Assembly (NCBI GenBank): GCA_009996555.1
Contig: JAACZX010000565.1
Span: 1 to 5,118 of the forward strand
Length of the DNA: 5,118 nucleotides
Reading direction: 5' to 3'
From: Chitinophagaceae bacterium
Lineage (GTDB): Bacteria > Bacteroidota > Bacteroidia > Chitinophagales > Chitinophagaceae
The position numbers and the translations under genes are program-made. Below, one piece after another: positions 1 through 5,118 of this stretch (positions are counted from its first letter, which is position 1; every line of letters starts with the position of its first letter). The notes under the pieces are model-generated. The model was not told the DNA's origin. It saw nothing but the letters and a program-made list of their open reading frames with translations, and did no database searches.

Positions 1-1
1 A

Positions 2-847
2 ACAAACAGCTGGAAACTGTGGCTGGGCTTATTGCTGATGCCGGTTAACTGGGGGCTGGAAACATTGAAATGGTATTTGCTGGTAAACAAATTGCAGTCA
101 TTGTCGTTTGCCAAAGCATTTGAATCGGTATTGAGTGGATTGTCGTTGGCAGTGAACACACCCAACCGTATTGGCGAATATGGCGGAAGGATCGTTTACC
201 TGAAACCTGATAACCGTTTAAAAGGAATTGCATTAACTCTGGTGAGCAGTGTTGGGCAATTGCTGGTAACTTTATTGTGCGGGTTTGCATCGCTGCTGTT
301 ACTGAAAGAACAGTTGAAACAGGTACAGCTGGATGGGAATCATTTCTCCGGCATTTTGCTGAATGTGTTTATCTGGTCGGTGTTGTTCTTTATTGTGCTG
401 ACGGGTTTGTTCTTTTTCCGGATGCAGTTGCTGGCAAAAATGCTGCAATGGATATCGTGGCTGCGGGAAAAACTGGCTTTTGCCAATGTGCTTGATCAAC
501 TGAAGAACAAAACCTATTACACAATATTATTTTATTCGTTTTTACGTTTTGTTGTTTTTGCCGTGCAATATATTTTCATTTGGCAGGCATTGGATGTGGA
601 CTTGCCCTGGTGGGAAGGGTTCTGGAGTGTGGCACTTATTTTTCTCATCATGGCTATTGTGCCGAGTTTTGCCATTGCCGATGTGGGCATCAGGGGAAAA
701 GTTGCCATTGGTATAATTTCGGTTTTCAGCAGCAATACGCTGGCTATATTGGCCGGAAGTACACTGGTTTGGCTGGTAAACCTGGTATTACCGGCATTGA
801 TTGGCAGCTTGTTATTACTTTCGATAAAAATATTTAAAGAACGATGA
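2..847 (+). CDS. Flippase-like LPG-synthase TM-region (AglD/UPF0104-type) membrane protein, 5' truncated by window edge
   Basis: The frame is open to the left edge from base 2, so the true start lies outside. A TTG at 32 would begin an ORF, but ten in-frame codons before it continue the hydrophobic protein. About 281 residues are visible; the family is usually somewhat over 300, so I infer that a few dozen N-terminal residues are missing. Several hydrophobic stretches look membrane-spanning. Counting from the TTG at 32, they lie near residues 66-91, 108-128, 163-185, 196-216 and 238-267. Family-like motifs are NWGLETLKW near the left end, TPNRIGEYGGR (43-53), and a PSFAIADVGIRG turn (211-222) before the last helices. 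Members resemble the transmembrane half of MprF and often act in lipid or glycolipid transfer or flipping; the soluble lysyl-transferase domain is absent. The exact substrate cannot be read from the sequence. It ends 85 bp before the DUF3108 gene on the same strand, so co-transcription is plausible. Confidence 0.82.
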   Translation, partial: TNSWKLWLGLLLMPVNWGLETLKWYLLVNKLQSLSFAKAFESVLSGLSLAVNTPNRIGEYGGRIVYLKPDNRLKGIALTLVSSVGQLLVTLLCGFASLLLLKEQLKQVQLDGNHFSGILLNVFIWSVLFFIVLTGLFFFRMQLLAKMLQWISWLREKLAFANVLDQLKNKTYYTILFYSFLRFVVFAVQYIFIWQALDVDLPWWEGFWSVALIFLIMAIVPSFAIADVGIRGKVAIGIISVFSSNTLAILAGSTLVWLVNLVLPALIGSLLLLSIKIFKER

Positions 848-861
848 AACCATTCCGGCAA

Positions 862-869
862 TAGCTTTG
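862..869 (+). promoter_or_regulatory. Possible Bacteroidota -7 promoter element (TAnnTTTG)
   Basis: TAGCTTTG matches the Bacteroidota -7 consensus TAnnTTTG exactly. It lies in the gap between the membrane-protein stop (847) and the chosen DUF3108 start (933), which would give a leader of about 55-60 nt. I see no TTG at the expected -33 distance, and one or more chance matches per 5 kb are expected. This is only a candidate; read-through from the upstream gene is an equally good explanation. Confidence 0.25.
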
Positions 870-932
870 TCTATATACAAAACCGGTGGGTTGGTAACAG
901 CAAATGGAAATGCGTTTTCGAAAAGAAATAAA

Positions 933-1751
933 ATGAGTGGCATGAAAAACATTCTGGCTTTGTTTACAGTGTTATTGTTATCCTTTACTGTGCAGCCATC
1001 AACAACAACAACAACAGAAGAGTTTTGCGGTAATATCCGTAATTCAGCATGGCATGCCGGTGAGTCTATTAACTATCATGTGTATTATACGCTTGCCGGT
1101 ATTTATGTGTATGGTGGCGAAGCAAATTTTAACATTTACAGTGAGCGTTACAATGGCAAACCTGTTTACCACCTGGTGGGCGATGGCAAAACCACTTCAT
1201 TCTTTGATGGCTTTTTTAAAGTGCGTGATAAATACGAAAGCTATATTGATACGGCAACATTACAACCCTACAAGTTTGTACGCAATATTTTAGAAGGCGA
1301 TTTTAAAAAATTTGAAACAGTATCATTTAATCAACAGGCAAATACTGCCACATCGCAAGGCGGAACATTTAAAACACCTGAATGTGTGCAGGATGTGTTG
1401 AGTGCTATTTATTATTCCCGCAATATTGATTTTGATAAATACAAAGTGGGCGACCGTATTCCGTTCAATATGTTTATTGATGATAAAACGTATGGACTGT
1501 ATGTGCGTTATCTTGGTAAAGAAAAGATCAAAACAAAATACGGTAAGTTCAACGCCATCAAGTTTAAACCCTTGCTCATTGAAGGAACCATTTTCCAGGG
1601 CGGCGAAAAAATGACGGTGTGGGTGAGTGATGATGCCAACCGTATTCCGGTAAGGATCGAAAGCCCCATATCAGTTGGTAGTGTAAAGGTGGATATGATG
1701 GGTTACAAAAATACCCGGCATAAACTAACAGGGTTGATCAGTACAAGGTAG
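933..1751 (+). CDS. Secreted DUF3108 domain-containing protein
   Basis: The protein has 272 residues from the ATG at 933. The frame stays open upstream to a TTG at 867, but those 22 extra residues are polar and would bury the signal peptide. The ATG follows an A-rich AAAAGAAATAAA stretch typical of Bacteroidota starts; a second ATG at 942 (MKNILAL) is almost as good. Residues 4-20 form an N-terminal signal segment, followed by a five-threonine run and then the mature domain. The domain opens with HAGESINYHVYYTLAGIYVYGGEA (41-64), split here as HAGESINYHV then YYTLAGIYVYGGEA, which is the DUF3108 pattern of a G-E-x-x-x-Y-x-v-x-y strand followed by an aGeA strand. Alternating beta-strand sequence continues to the C-terminus, with a typical WVSDDANRIPVRIE segment (230-243). 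No lipobox cysteine is present, so export to the periplasm or beyond is inferred. The biochemical role of DUF3108 is not established. It lies 85 bp after the membrane protein and converges with the MBL gene. Confidence 0.85.
   Translation: MSGMKNILALFTVLLLSFTVQPSTTTTTEEFCGNIRNSAWHAGESINYHVYYTLAGIYVYGGEANFNIYSERYNGKPVYHLVGDGKTTSFFDGFFKVRDKYESYIDTATLQPYKFVRNILEGDFKKFETVSFNQQANTATSQGGTFKTPECVQDVLSAIYYSRNIDFDKYKVGDRIPFNMFIDDKTYGLYVRYLGKEKIKTKYGKFNAIKFKPLLIEGTIFQGGEKMTVWVSDDANRIPVRIESPISVGSVKVDMMGYKNTRHKLTGLISTR
1000..1016 (+). repeat. CAA trinucleotide microsatellite inside the DUF3108 gene
   Basis: Five CAA triplets plus CA are read as ACA codons, giving five consecutive threonines just after the signal segment. 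Length change by whole triplets would keep the frame and vary only the linker. The tract is short, so variation between strains is only a possibility. Confidence 0.7.
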
Positions 1752-1764
1752 TAATATAGCAGCA

Positions 1765-1790
1765 AGTAGTGAGTGGATAGCAGTGAGTGG
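1765..1790. repeat. Two imperfect 12-bp direct repeats (AGYAGTGAGTGG)
   Basis: AGTAGTGAGTGG at 1765-1776 recurs as AGCAGTGAGTGG at 1779-1790, with one mismatch and an offset of 14 bp. It lies 13 bp after the DUF3108 stop, in the convergent gap. There is no matching inverted arm, so it does not form a terminator hairpin. It may be a scrap of a dispersed intergenic repeat. Confidence 0.6.
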
Positions 1791-1801
1791 TGGTCTGTAA
1801 A

Positions 1802-1833
1802 TCTGCGTCTCTGCTTCTTTGCGCCTTTGTGTG
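1802..1833. repeat. Degenerate period-8 tandem repeat, consensus TYTGCGYC
   Basis: Four consecutive octamers can be read: TCTGCGTC, TCTGCTTC, TTTGCGCC and TTTGTGTG, followed by AAAG. The complementary strand reads as a GCAAAGACGCAGAG-like pattern. From general memory, similar sequences recur between genes in many Bacteroidota and other genomes; I could not check this. The repeat ends 10 bp before the stop codon of the convergent MBL gene. Confidence 0.65.
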
Positions 1834-1843
1834 AAAGTATTTC

Positions 1844-2704
1844 TTACACCTCATCCAACCTGAAATTTTCCTTCATTCTGATTCCTCTCTCTGTTTGTTG
1901 CAACGTGCAACACTCGATCTTCGGATCATGTTCAAAGAATAAAATATAATCGTTCTCCACTGCTTCGGTAAGAAATGATTTTTTTTCGTTCAATGTAGTT
2001 AGCGGAAACATATCATAAGCCATTACATACGGAATGGGAATATGTGCAGCCGAAGGAAGTAAATCGGCCATGTATACAATTGTTTTGCCTTTGTAATTTA
2101 TTTGAGGCAGCATCATACTTTCTGTATGACCGCTTACAAAGCGAATCGAAATGTTTTCTGTAAATACAGAAGAAGATAGCTGATGAAACTTCTGTTCGCC
2201 CGGTACAATAAATTTCAACTGCCCGCTTTCTTCAATCGGCAAAATATTTTCTTTTAAGAAAGAAGCTTTTTCACGGTCATTGGGTTTTGTTGCCCATTCC
2301 CAATGCTGTTCGTTGCTCCAGTAAGTTGCATGTTTAAACGCAGGCACCAGTTTACCATCAACAAGGTCAACAGCACCACCGCAATGATCGAAGTGTAAAT
2401 GGGTGAGGATAACATCTGTAATATCATCTTTGCTGAAACCATGTTTGGCTAATGATTTCTCCAATGTATCATCGCCATGTAAATAATAATGGCTCCAGAA
2501 TTTTTCATCCTGTTTGGTGCCGTTACCTGTATCAACCAATATCAACCTGTCCCCGTCTTCAATCAGTAAACAACGCAAAGCCCAGCTGCACAAATTATTT
2601 TCATCGGCAGGGTTCAGTTTGTTCCAGATGCTTTTAGGCACCACGCCAAACATAGCACCACCATCTAACTTAAAATAACCGGTATTAACAGAATAGAGTT
2701 TCAT
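1844..2704 (-). CDS. MBL-fold metallo-hydrolase, YtnP/lactonase-like
   Basis: The 286-residue protein starts at an ATG at 2704. It has the full dinuclear-zinc site of the metallo-beta-lactamase fold: THLHFDHCGG gives H102, H104, D106 and H107; SGHT gives H193; MADLL gives D214; FEHD gives H259. The N-terminal GGAMFGVVPKSIW (15-27) and the LILVDTGNG strand-turn (54-62) are typical of the group related to AHL lactonases, YtnP and methyl-parathion-hydrolase-like enzymes. Family members open lactones or hydrolyse esters and phosphotriesters. The tyrosine found three residues after the bridging aspartate in AiiA is not present here (P217), so AHL-lactonase activity should not be assumed. No signal peptide is seen, so it is probably cytoplasmic. 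It lies 78 bp downstream of the MFS gene on the same strand, in a spacer with no clear terminator, so read-through is possible. The fold is certain; the substrate is unknown. Confidence 0.9.
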   Translation of the reverse strand: MKLYSVNTGYFKLDGGAMFGVVPKSIWNKLNPADENNLCSWALRCLLIEDGDRLILVDTGNGTKQDEKFWSHYYLHGDDTLEKSLAKHGFSKDDITDVILTHLHFDHCGGAVDLVDGKLVPAFKHATYWSNEQHWEWATKPNDREKASFLKENILPIEESGQLKFIVPGEQKFHQLSSSVFTENISIRFVSGHTESMMLPQINYKGKTIVYMADLLPSAAHIPIPYVMAYDMFPLTTLNEKKSFLTEAVENDYILFFEHDPKIECCTLQQTERGIRMKENFRLDEV

Positions 2705-2782
2705 GTGATAATTTGTTATTGATATTTGGCCACATGTTATTCGCCATAAAATTTATTGTAGCTACTATTTCTATGGCTCATT

Positions 2783-4078
2783 TCATGACAATGCATTTTG
2801 TTCTTTACGTTGTGTACGCAAGGTATGCCAAAGGAACACAAGACCAAGTGCAAAGAAAATGATGAGCACCAAAATGGAGTTGCGCATGTTATGGGTAATG
2901 CCTTCAATAAAACCAAAGGAGAACAAGCCGATCACAATGGCAAACTTTTCTGTTACATCATAAAAGCTGAAGAAGGAGGTGGTGTCTTTTGTTTCGGGCA
3001 TCAGCTTGGCATAAGTTGCCCTGCTTAATGCCTGTATGCCACCCATCACCAAACCAACAAAAGAAGCAACAATATAAAAATGCATTTCGGTTTGAATGAA
3101 GTAACCGCCAATACATGCACATACCCACAATATTACGGTAAAGATGAGCACAGGAATATTGCCAAACCTTCCCGACAGTCTTGACATAAGCAGCGCACCA
3201 ACAATAGCCACTACCTGCAACAACACAGCGGTAATAATGAGTTTGATGTTTTCAAGATTTAAGATCTTAATACCAAAATCAATGGCAACAAGCAATACAG
3301 TTTGCACACCCATGCTGTAAAAAAAGAAAGCTGTTAAGAAACGCTTCAACACAGGCATTTTGATTACCTGTTTCCAAACAAGTTGCAGTTCATGAAACCC
3401 ATTGACCAATACATGTTTCTTCAGCTTCCGCTCTGTTTTATTGCTTCTATTGGGTAAACGGCTGAAGGGTATTTGTGCAAACGCCACCCACCAGATACCA
3501 ACCAAAAGAAATGTGATCTTCAGTGGCATGGATGGATCTTCTTTCATTACAAGTACAAGCCCAAAGCCAACCATCTGCAATAACACACTACCAATATAAC
3601 CCATGGTAAAACCTTTGGCACTGATACGATCCATATCTTCTTCCGCAGCTATTTCCGGTAAGTATGAATTATAAAACACCTGCGAACCATAAAAACCAAT
3701 ACCTGCAAACATGAAACAGACAAGCCCCAGGGTTACATGATCTTTATCAAAAAAATACATCATGGAGCAGCTCACTGCACCCAGGTAGCAAAAGAAACGC
3801 ATGAAGTTTTTTTTATTGCCTTTGTAATCGGCAATGGAAGAAAGGATGGGCGATAACAGGGCGATGAGTAAGAAGCCAAATGCCAGTACATAATCCTTCA
3901 ACTCTGTGTTCACAAAATTCCTTCCCAGGAAAGTAATGCCGTCAGGAAAATTTTTAAGGCCTGTTACAGCAGCATAATATGCAGGAAAAAATGTGGTGGT
4001 TATTACAAGATTGTAAACACTGTTGGCCCAATCGTACATGGCCCAGCCGTTTACAATTTTTTTGGAAGCAGTCTGCAT
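2783..4078 (-). CDS. MFS permease, Atg22/UMF1-like family
   Basis: The 431-residue polytopic protein starts at an ATG at 4078 and is of normal length for the family. The N-terminal GWAMYDWANSVYNLVI (11-26) is the hallmark of the UMF1/Atg22-like major facilitator group. SSIADYKGNKK (80-90) occupies the place of MFS motif A between helices 2 and 3. QVFYNSYLPEIA (133-144), SRATYAKLMPE (352-362) and SFFSFYDVTEKFA (368-380) also fit the family. About twelve hydrophobic segments can be traced, with a polar cytoplasmic loop near 205-240 dividing the two halves. Yeast Atg22 exports amino acids from the vacuole; bacterial members are mostly uncharacterised, so the substrate here is unknown. No Shine-Dalgarno sequence precedes the start, as expected in this phylum. 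It is 64 bp downstream of uppP and 78 bp upstream of the MBL hydrolase. Confidence 0.88.
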   Translation of the reverse strand: MQTASKKIVNGWAMYDWANSVYNLVITTTFFPAYYAAVTGLKNFPDGITFLGRNFVNTELKDYVLAFGFLLIALLSPILSSIADYKGNKKNFMRFFCYLGAVSCSMMYFFDKDHVTLGLVCFMFAGIGFYGSQVFYNSYLPEIAAEEDMDRISAKGFTMGYIGSVLLQMVGFGLVLVMKEDPSMPLKITFLLVGIWWVAFAQIPFSRLPNRSNKTERKLKKHVLVNGFHELQLVWKQVIKMPVLKRFLTAFFFYSMGVQTVLLVAIDFGIKILNLENIKLIITAVLLQVVAIVGALLMSRLSGRFGNIPVLIFTVILWVCACIGGYFIQTEMHFYIVASFVGLVMGGIQALSRATYAKLMPETKDTTSFFSFYDVTEKFAIVIGLFSFGFIEGITHNMRNSILVLIIFFALGLVFLWHTLRTQRKEQNALS

Positions 4079-4096
4079 AAGTAGGTTTTGAGTGGT

Positions 4097-4112
4097 GCAG
4101 GAGTATACCTGC
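4097..4112. repeat. Small inverted repeat GCAGG-n6-CCTGC
   Basis: A perfect 5-bp GC-rich stem with a 6-nt loop lies between uppP and the MFS gene. On the - strand it is not followed by a T-run, so it is a poor terminator for uppP. It overlaps the putative -10 element of the MFS gene and could be a small operator or chance. Confidence 0.35.
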
Positions 4113-4130
4113 TTTATGAAAATAGTACAA
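4102..4130 (-). promoter_or_regulatory. Possible promoter for the MFS permease gene
   Basis: On the - strand, TTGTAC (4130-4125) is followed after 17 nt by TATACT (4107-4102), 23 nt before the ATG at 4078. It resembles a sigma70-type promoter and also has the TTG and TA parts of the Bacteroidota promoter, but lacks the TTTG half of TAnnTTTG. It lies wholly in the 64-bp gap after uppP, so the permease may have its own promoter. Confidence 0.35.
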
Positions 4131-4142
4131 TAAACTGAGATG

Positions 4143-4964
4143 TTATTTCAGGTAGCCCGTCATGAACAGGATGAGCAGAATAATACCTGCAATAATTCTG
4201 TACCAGCCAAACAGCCGGAACCCATGCTTTTGTAAAAAGCCAATAAAGAATTTAATGGCCAGCATAGCTACCACAAACGCAACAATATTTCCAATGATGA
4301 ATGACTGTGTGTATTGAGATGATGAAAGTATAAGATCATAACCTTTCATTTCAACACCATTCTCATTCCAGTCTTTCAGAAAAAGAGAATAACCTGTTGC
4401 AGCTGCCATGGTGGGCACGGCAAGGAAGAACGAAAATTCAGCAGCCAGTGAGCGTGTTAATTTTTGCTGCATACCACCAATGATGCTTGCCGCACTGCGA
4501 CTAACACCCGGGATCATGGCCACACATTGCCACAAACCAATAATAAATGCTTTGCCGAATGAAATATCTTTTTCTTCTTGTATGGTATGCTGTTTAAAAA
4601 TATTATCGATGAACAAGAGGATAATACCACCAAGGAGCAATGTGATGGAAACTGTCAGCGGGCTTTCCAGCAACTCATCAATCTGGTCGCTGAATAATTT
4701 ACCAAGCACCAATGCAGGTATTACAGCAACGATCAGTTTAGCATAGAACTGCCAGTTTTGTACCTGCACAAATTTTTTCCAGTACAATACCACCACACTC
4801 AGGATAGCGCCAAGCTGTATGGCAACGGTAAACAGTTTGGTGAAATTATCGGGCGGTACATTCATCAACCGCTCAGCAAGGATCATGTGGCCGGTAGAAG
4901 ATACGGGAAGATATTCGGTTAAACCTTCCACTATAGCGATGATGATGGATTCAATTGTATTCAC
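4143..4964 (-). CDS. uppP: Undecaprenyl-diphosphate phosphatase (UppP/BacA)
   Basis: This integral membrane enzyme removes a phosphate from undecaprenyl diphosphate, recycling the lipid carrier for peptidoglycan and surface polysaccharides; extra copies give bacitracin resistance. The 273-residue length equals that of E. coli UppP. The first catalytic motif is EGLTEYLPVSSTGH (13-26), giving E13, E17, S22-S23 and H26. The second is PGVSRSAAS (152-160) with R156; the family pattern PGxSRSxxT has Ser instead of Thr at its last position. A third conserved stretch, AAEFSFFLAVPT (174-185), is also present. The start is GTG at 4964: the frame has a stop at 4988-4986 with no ATG between, and the next Met (M27) would delete the first motif. 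No Shine-Dalgarno sequence is visible. A strong terminator lies upstream, so a promoter probably sits in the 42 bp at 4965-5006, although I see no good match. Confidence 0.96.
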   Translation of the reverse strand: MNTIESIIIAIVEGLTEYLPVSSTGHMILAERLMNVPPDNFTKLFTVAIQLGAILSVVVLYWKKFVQVQNWQFYAKLIVAVIPALVLGKLFSDQIDELLESPLTVSITLLLGGIILLFIDNIFKQHTIQEEKDISFGKAFIIGLWQCVAMIPGVSRSAASIIGGMQQKLTRSLAAEFSFFLAVPTMAAATGYSLFLKDWNENGVEMKGYDLILSSSQYTQSFIIGNIVAFVVAMLAIKFFIGFLQKHGFRLFGWYRIIAGIILLILFMTGYLK

Positions 4965-4972
4965 GAATGCAA

Positions 4973-5071
4973 ATTTGAAAATGGATTAATTTGAGAATTT
5001 GAAAATAAAAAAACCGATTTGAGTATTTGAAGTGTTCATTTTCAAATTTTCAAATCGGTTTTTTTTCAAAT
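4973..5071. repeat. Cluster of ATTTGAAA-like octamers in both orientations
   Basis: Direct copies start at 4973 (ATTTGAAA), 4989 (ATTTGAGA), 4997 (ATTTGAAA), 5017 (ATTTGAGT) and 5025 (ATTTGAAG). Inverted copies (TTTCAAAT or TTTTCAAAT-type) are at 5040-5047, 5048-5055 and 5064-5071. Adjacent pairs are spaced exactly 8 bp. The inverted pair forms most of the terminator stem at 5007-5066. The cluster fills nearly the whole gap between the DUF3098-like gene and uppP. Confidence 0.75.
5007..5066 (-). terminator. Long hairpin intrinsic terminator, probably bidirectional
   Basis: Bases 5007-5022 (seven A, then CCGATTTGA) pair perfectly with 5050-5065, a 16-bp stem. After a two-base interruption, 5025-5031 pair with 5041-5047. 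In the - direction the RNA ends with a run of seven U (complement of 5007-5013); in the + direction it ends with eight T (5059-5066). It begins 13 nt after the stop of the - strand gene at the right edge and is best read as its terminator. It is unusually long and AT-rich, with only a CCG core. Confidence 0.85.
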
Positions 5072-5079
5072 TATGTTGC

Positions 5080-5118
5080 TTACTCTTTTGGTTTTTTCAT
5101 GATGGCGTAGATCTCAAT
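5080..5118 (-). CDS. C-terminal end of a small membrane protein, probably DUF3098, cut by window edge
   Basis: The - strand frame entering from the right edge reads IEIYAIMKKPKE and stops with TAA at 5082-5080. A terminator follows 13 nt later, which supports a real gene end. The sequence looks like the end of a hydrophobic segment followed by a short basic cytoplasmic tail. From memory, DUF3098 proteins of Bacteroidota end in a similar iYAI-[MF]-[RK]-KP pattern and lie between ftsX and uppP, which fits this position. Only 12 codons are visible, so the family call is inference, while the existence of the coding end is more secure. Confidence 0.6.
   Translation of the reverse strand: MEIYAIMKKPKE

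Noticed and set aside
532..861. Antisense ORF of 109 codons opposite the membrane-protein gene
   Set aside because: It mirrors a clear coding gene, has low-complexity shadow composition, and shows no domain or start signal.
844..864. ATG overlapping the TGA stop of the membrane-protein gene (ATGA), suggesting a coupled downstream start
   Set aside because: The frame ends after six codons (MKPFRQ, then TAG) and shows no link to the DUF3108 protein. A frameshift joining them would add residues that do not improve the signal peptide.
867..932. N-terminal extension of the DUF3108 protein from a TTG at 867
   Set aside because: It adds 22 polar residues ahead of a normal signal segment; ATG at 933 or 942 is the better start.
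2746..2765. AT-rich dyad ATAAAATTTAT and palindrome GTAGCTAC between the MFS and MBL genes
   Set aside because: The arms are very short, there is no T-run after them, and no TAnnTTTG with TTG promoter is found; too weak to call a terminator, operator or promoter.
4097..4112. GCAGG-n6-CCTGC hairpin as a uppP terminator
   Set aside because: On the - strand it is followed by ACCACTC rather than a U-run, and the stem is only 5 bp.
4408..4746. + strand ORF of 112 codons inside uppP
   Set aside because: It is a frame shadow of the strongly supported uppP gene, with no recognisable domain.
4973..5071. CRISPR-like array in the octamer cluster
   Set aside because: The units are 8 bp, degenerate and in both orientations, with no spacers of regular length and no cas genes.
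1..5118. A defence, toxin-antitoxin, phage or mobile system
   Set aside because: All five substantial genes fit housekeeping or envelope and metabolic families; no transposase, integrase, terminal inverted repeats or tRNA-linked junction was seen.

Overview
The window looks like ordinary chromosomal DNA from a Bacteroidota bacterium, most likely a Chitinophagaceae-type genome. The reasons are moderate-to-low GC, no Shine-Dalgarno sequences before the starts, intergenic DNA rich in short degenerate octamer repeats, and protein families typical of that phylum (a DUF3108 protein, an Atg22/UMF1-type transporter, and a DUF3098-like tail next to uppP). This taxonomic call is inference from family resemblance. 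No search was run.

Layout. The left part (2-1751) is on the + strand. It holds the C-terminal ~280 residues of a polytopic membrane protein of the lysylphosphatidylglycerol-synthase transmembrane (AglD/UPF0104-like) family, then a secreted DUF3108 protein. The rest is on the - strand. Read in transcription order from the right edge it has: the last 12 codons of a small membrane protein (probably DUF3098), a strong hairpin terminator, uppP/bacA (undecaprenyl-diphosphate phosphatase, GTG start), an Atg22/UMF1-like MFS permease, and an MBL-fold hydrolase of the YtnP/lactonase-like group. The two sides converge at 1752-1843, a short gap holding two different degenerate repeats and no convincing terminator.

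How the genes relate. UppP recycles the undecaprenyl lipid carrier used for peptidoglycan and surface glycans. The flippase-like membrane protein and the DUF3108 protein are also envelope proteins, so the window has an envelope flavour. There is no firm evidence that the permease and the MBL hydrolase share a pathway with them. The - strand genes are separated by gaps of 64-115 bp, so they may be a loose operon or separately transcribed units.

I found no CRISPR array, RNA gene, insertion sequence, prophage, toxin-antitoxin or defence system. The most notable structure is non-coding: a bidirectional-looking terminator built from ATTTGAAA octamers upstream of uppP, and a period-8 TYTGCGYC repeat in the convergent gap. 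No stretch over 300 bases lacks a gene; the longest gap is 4965-5079.
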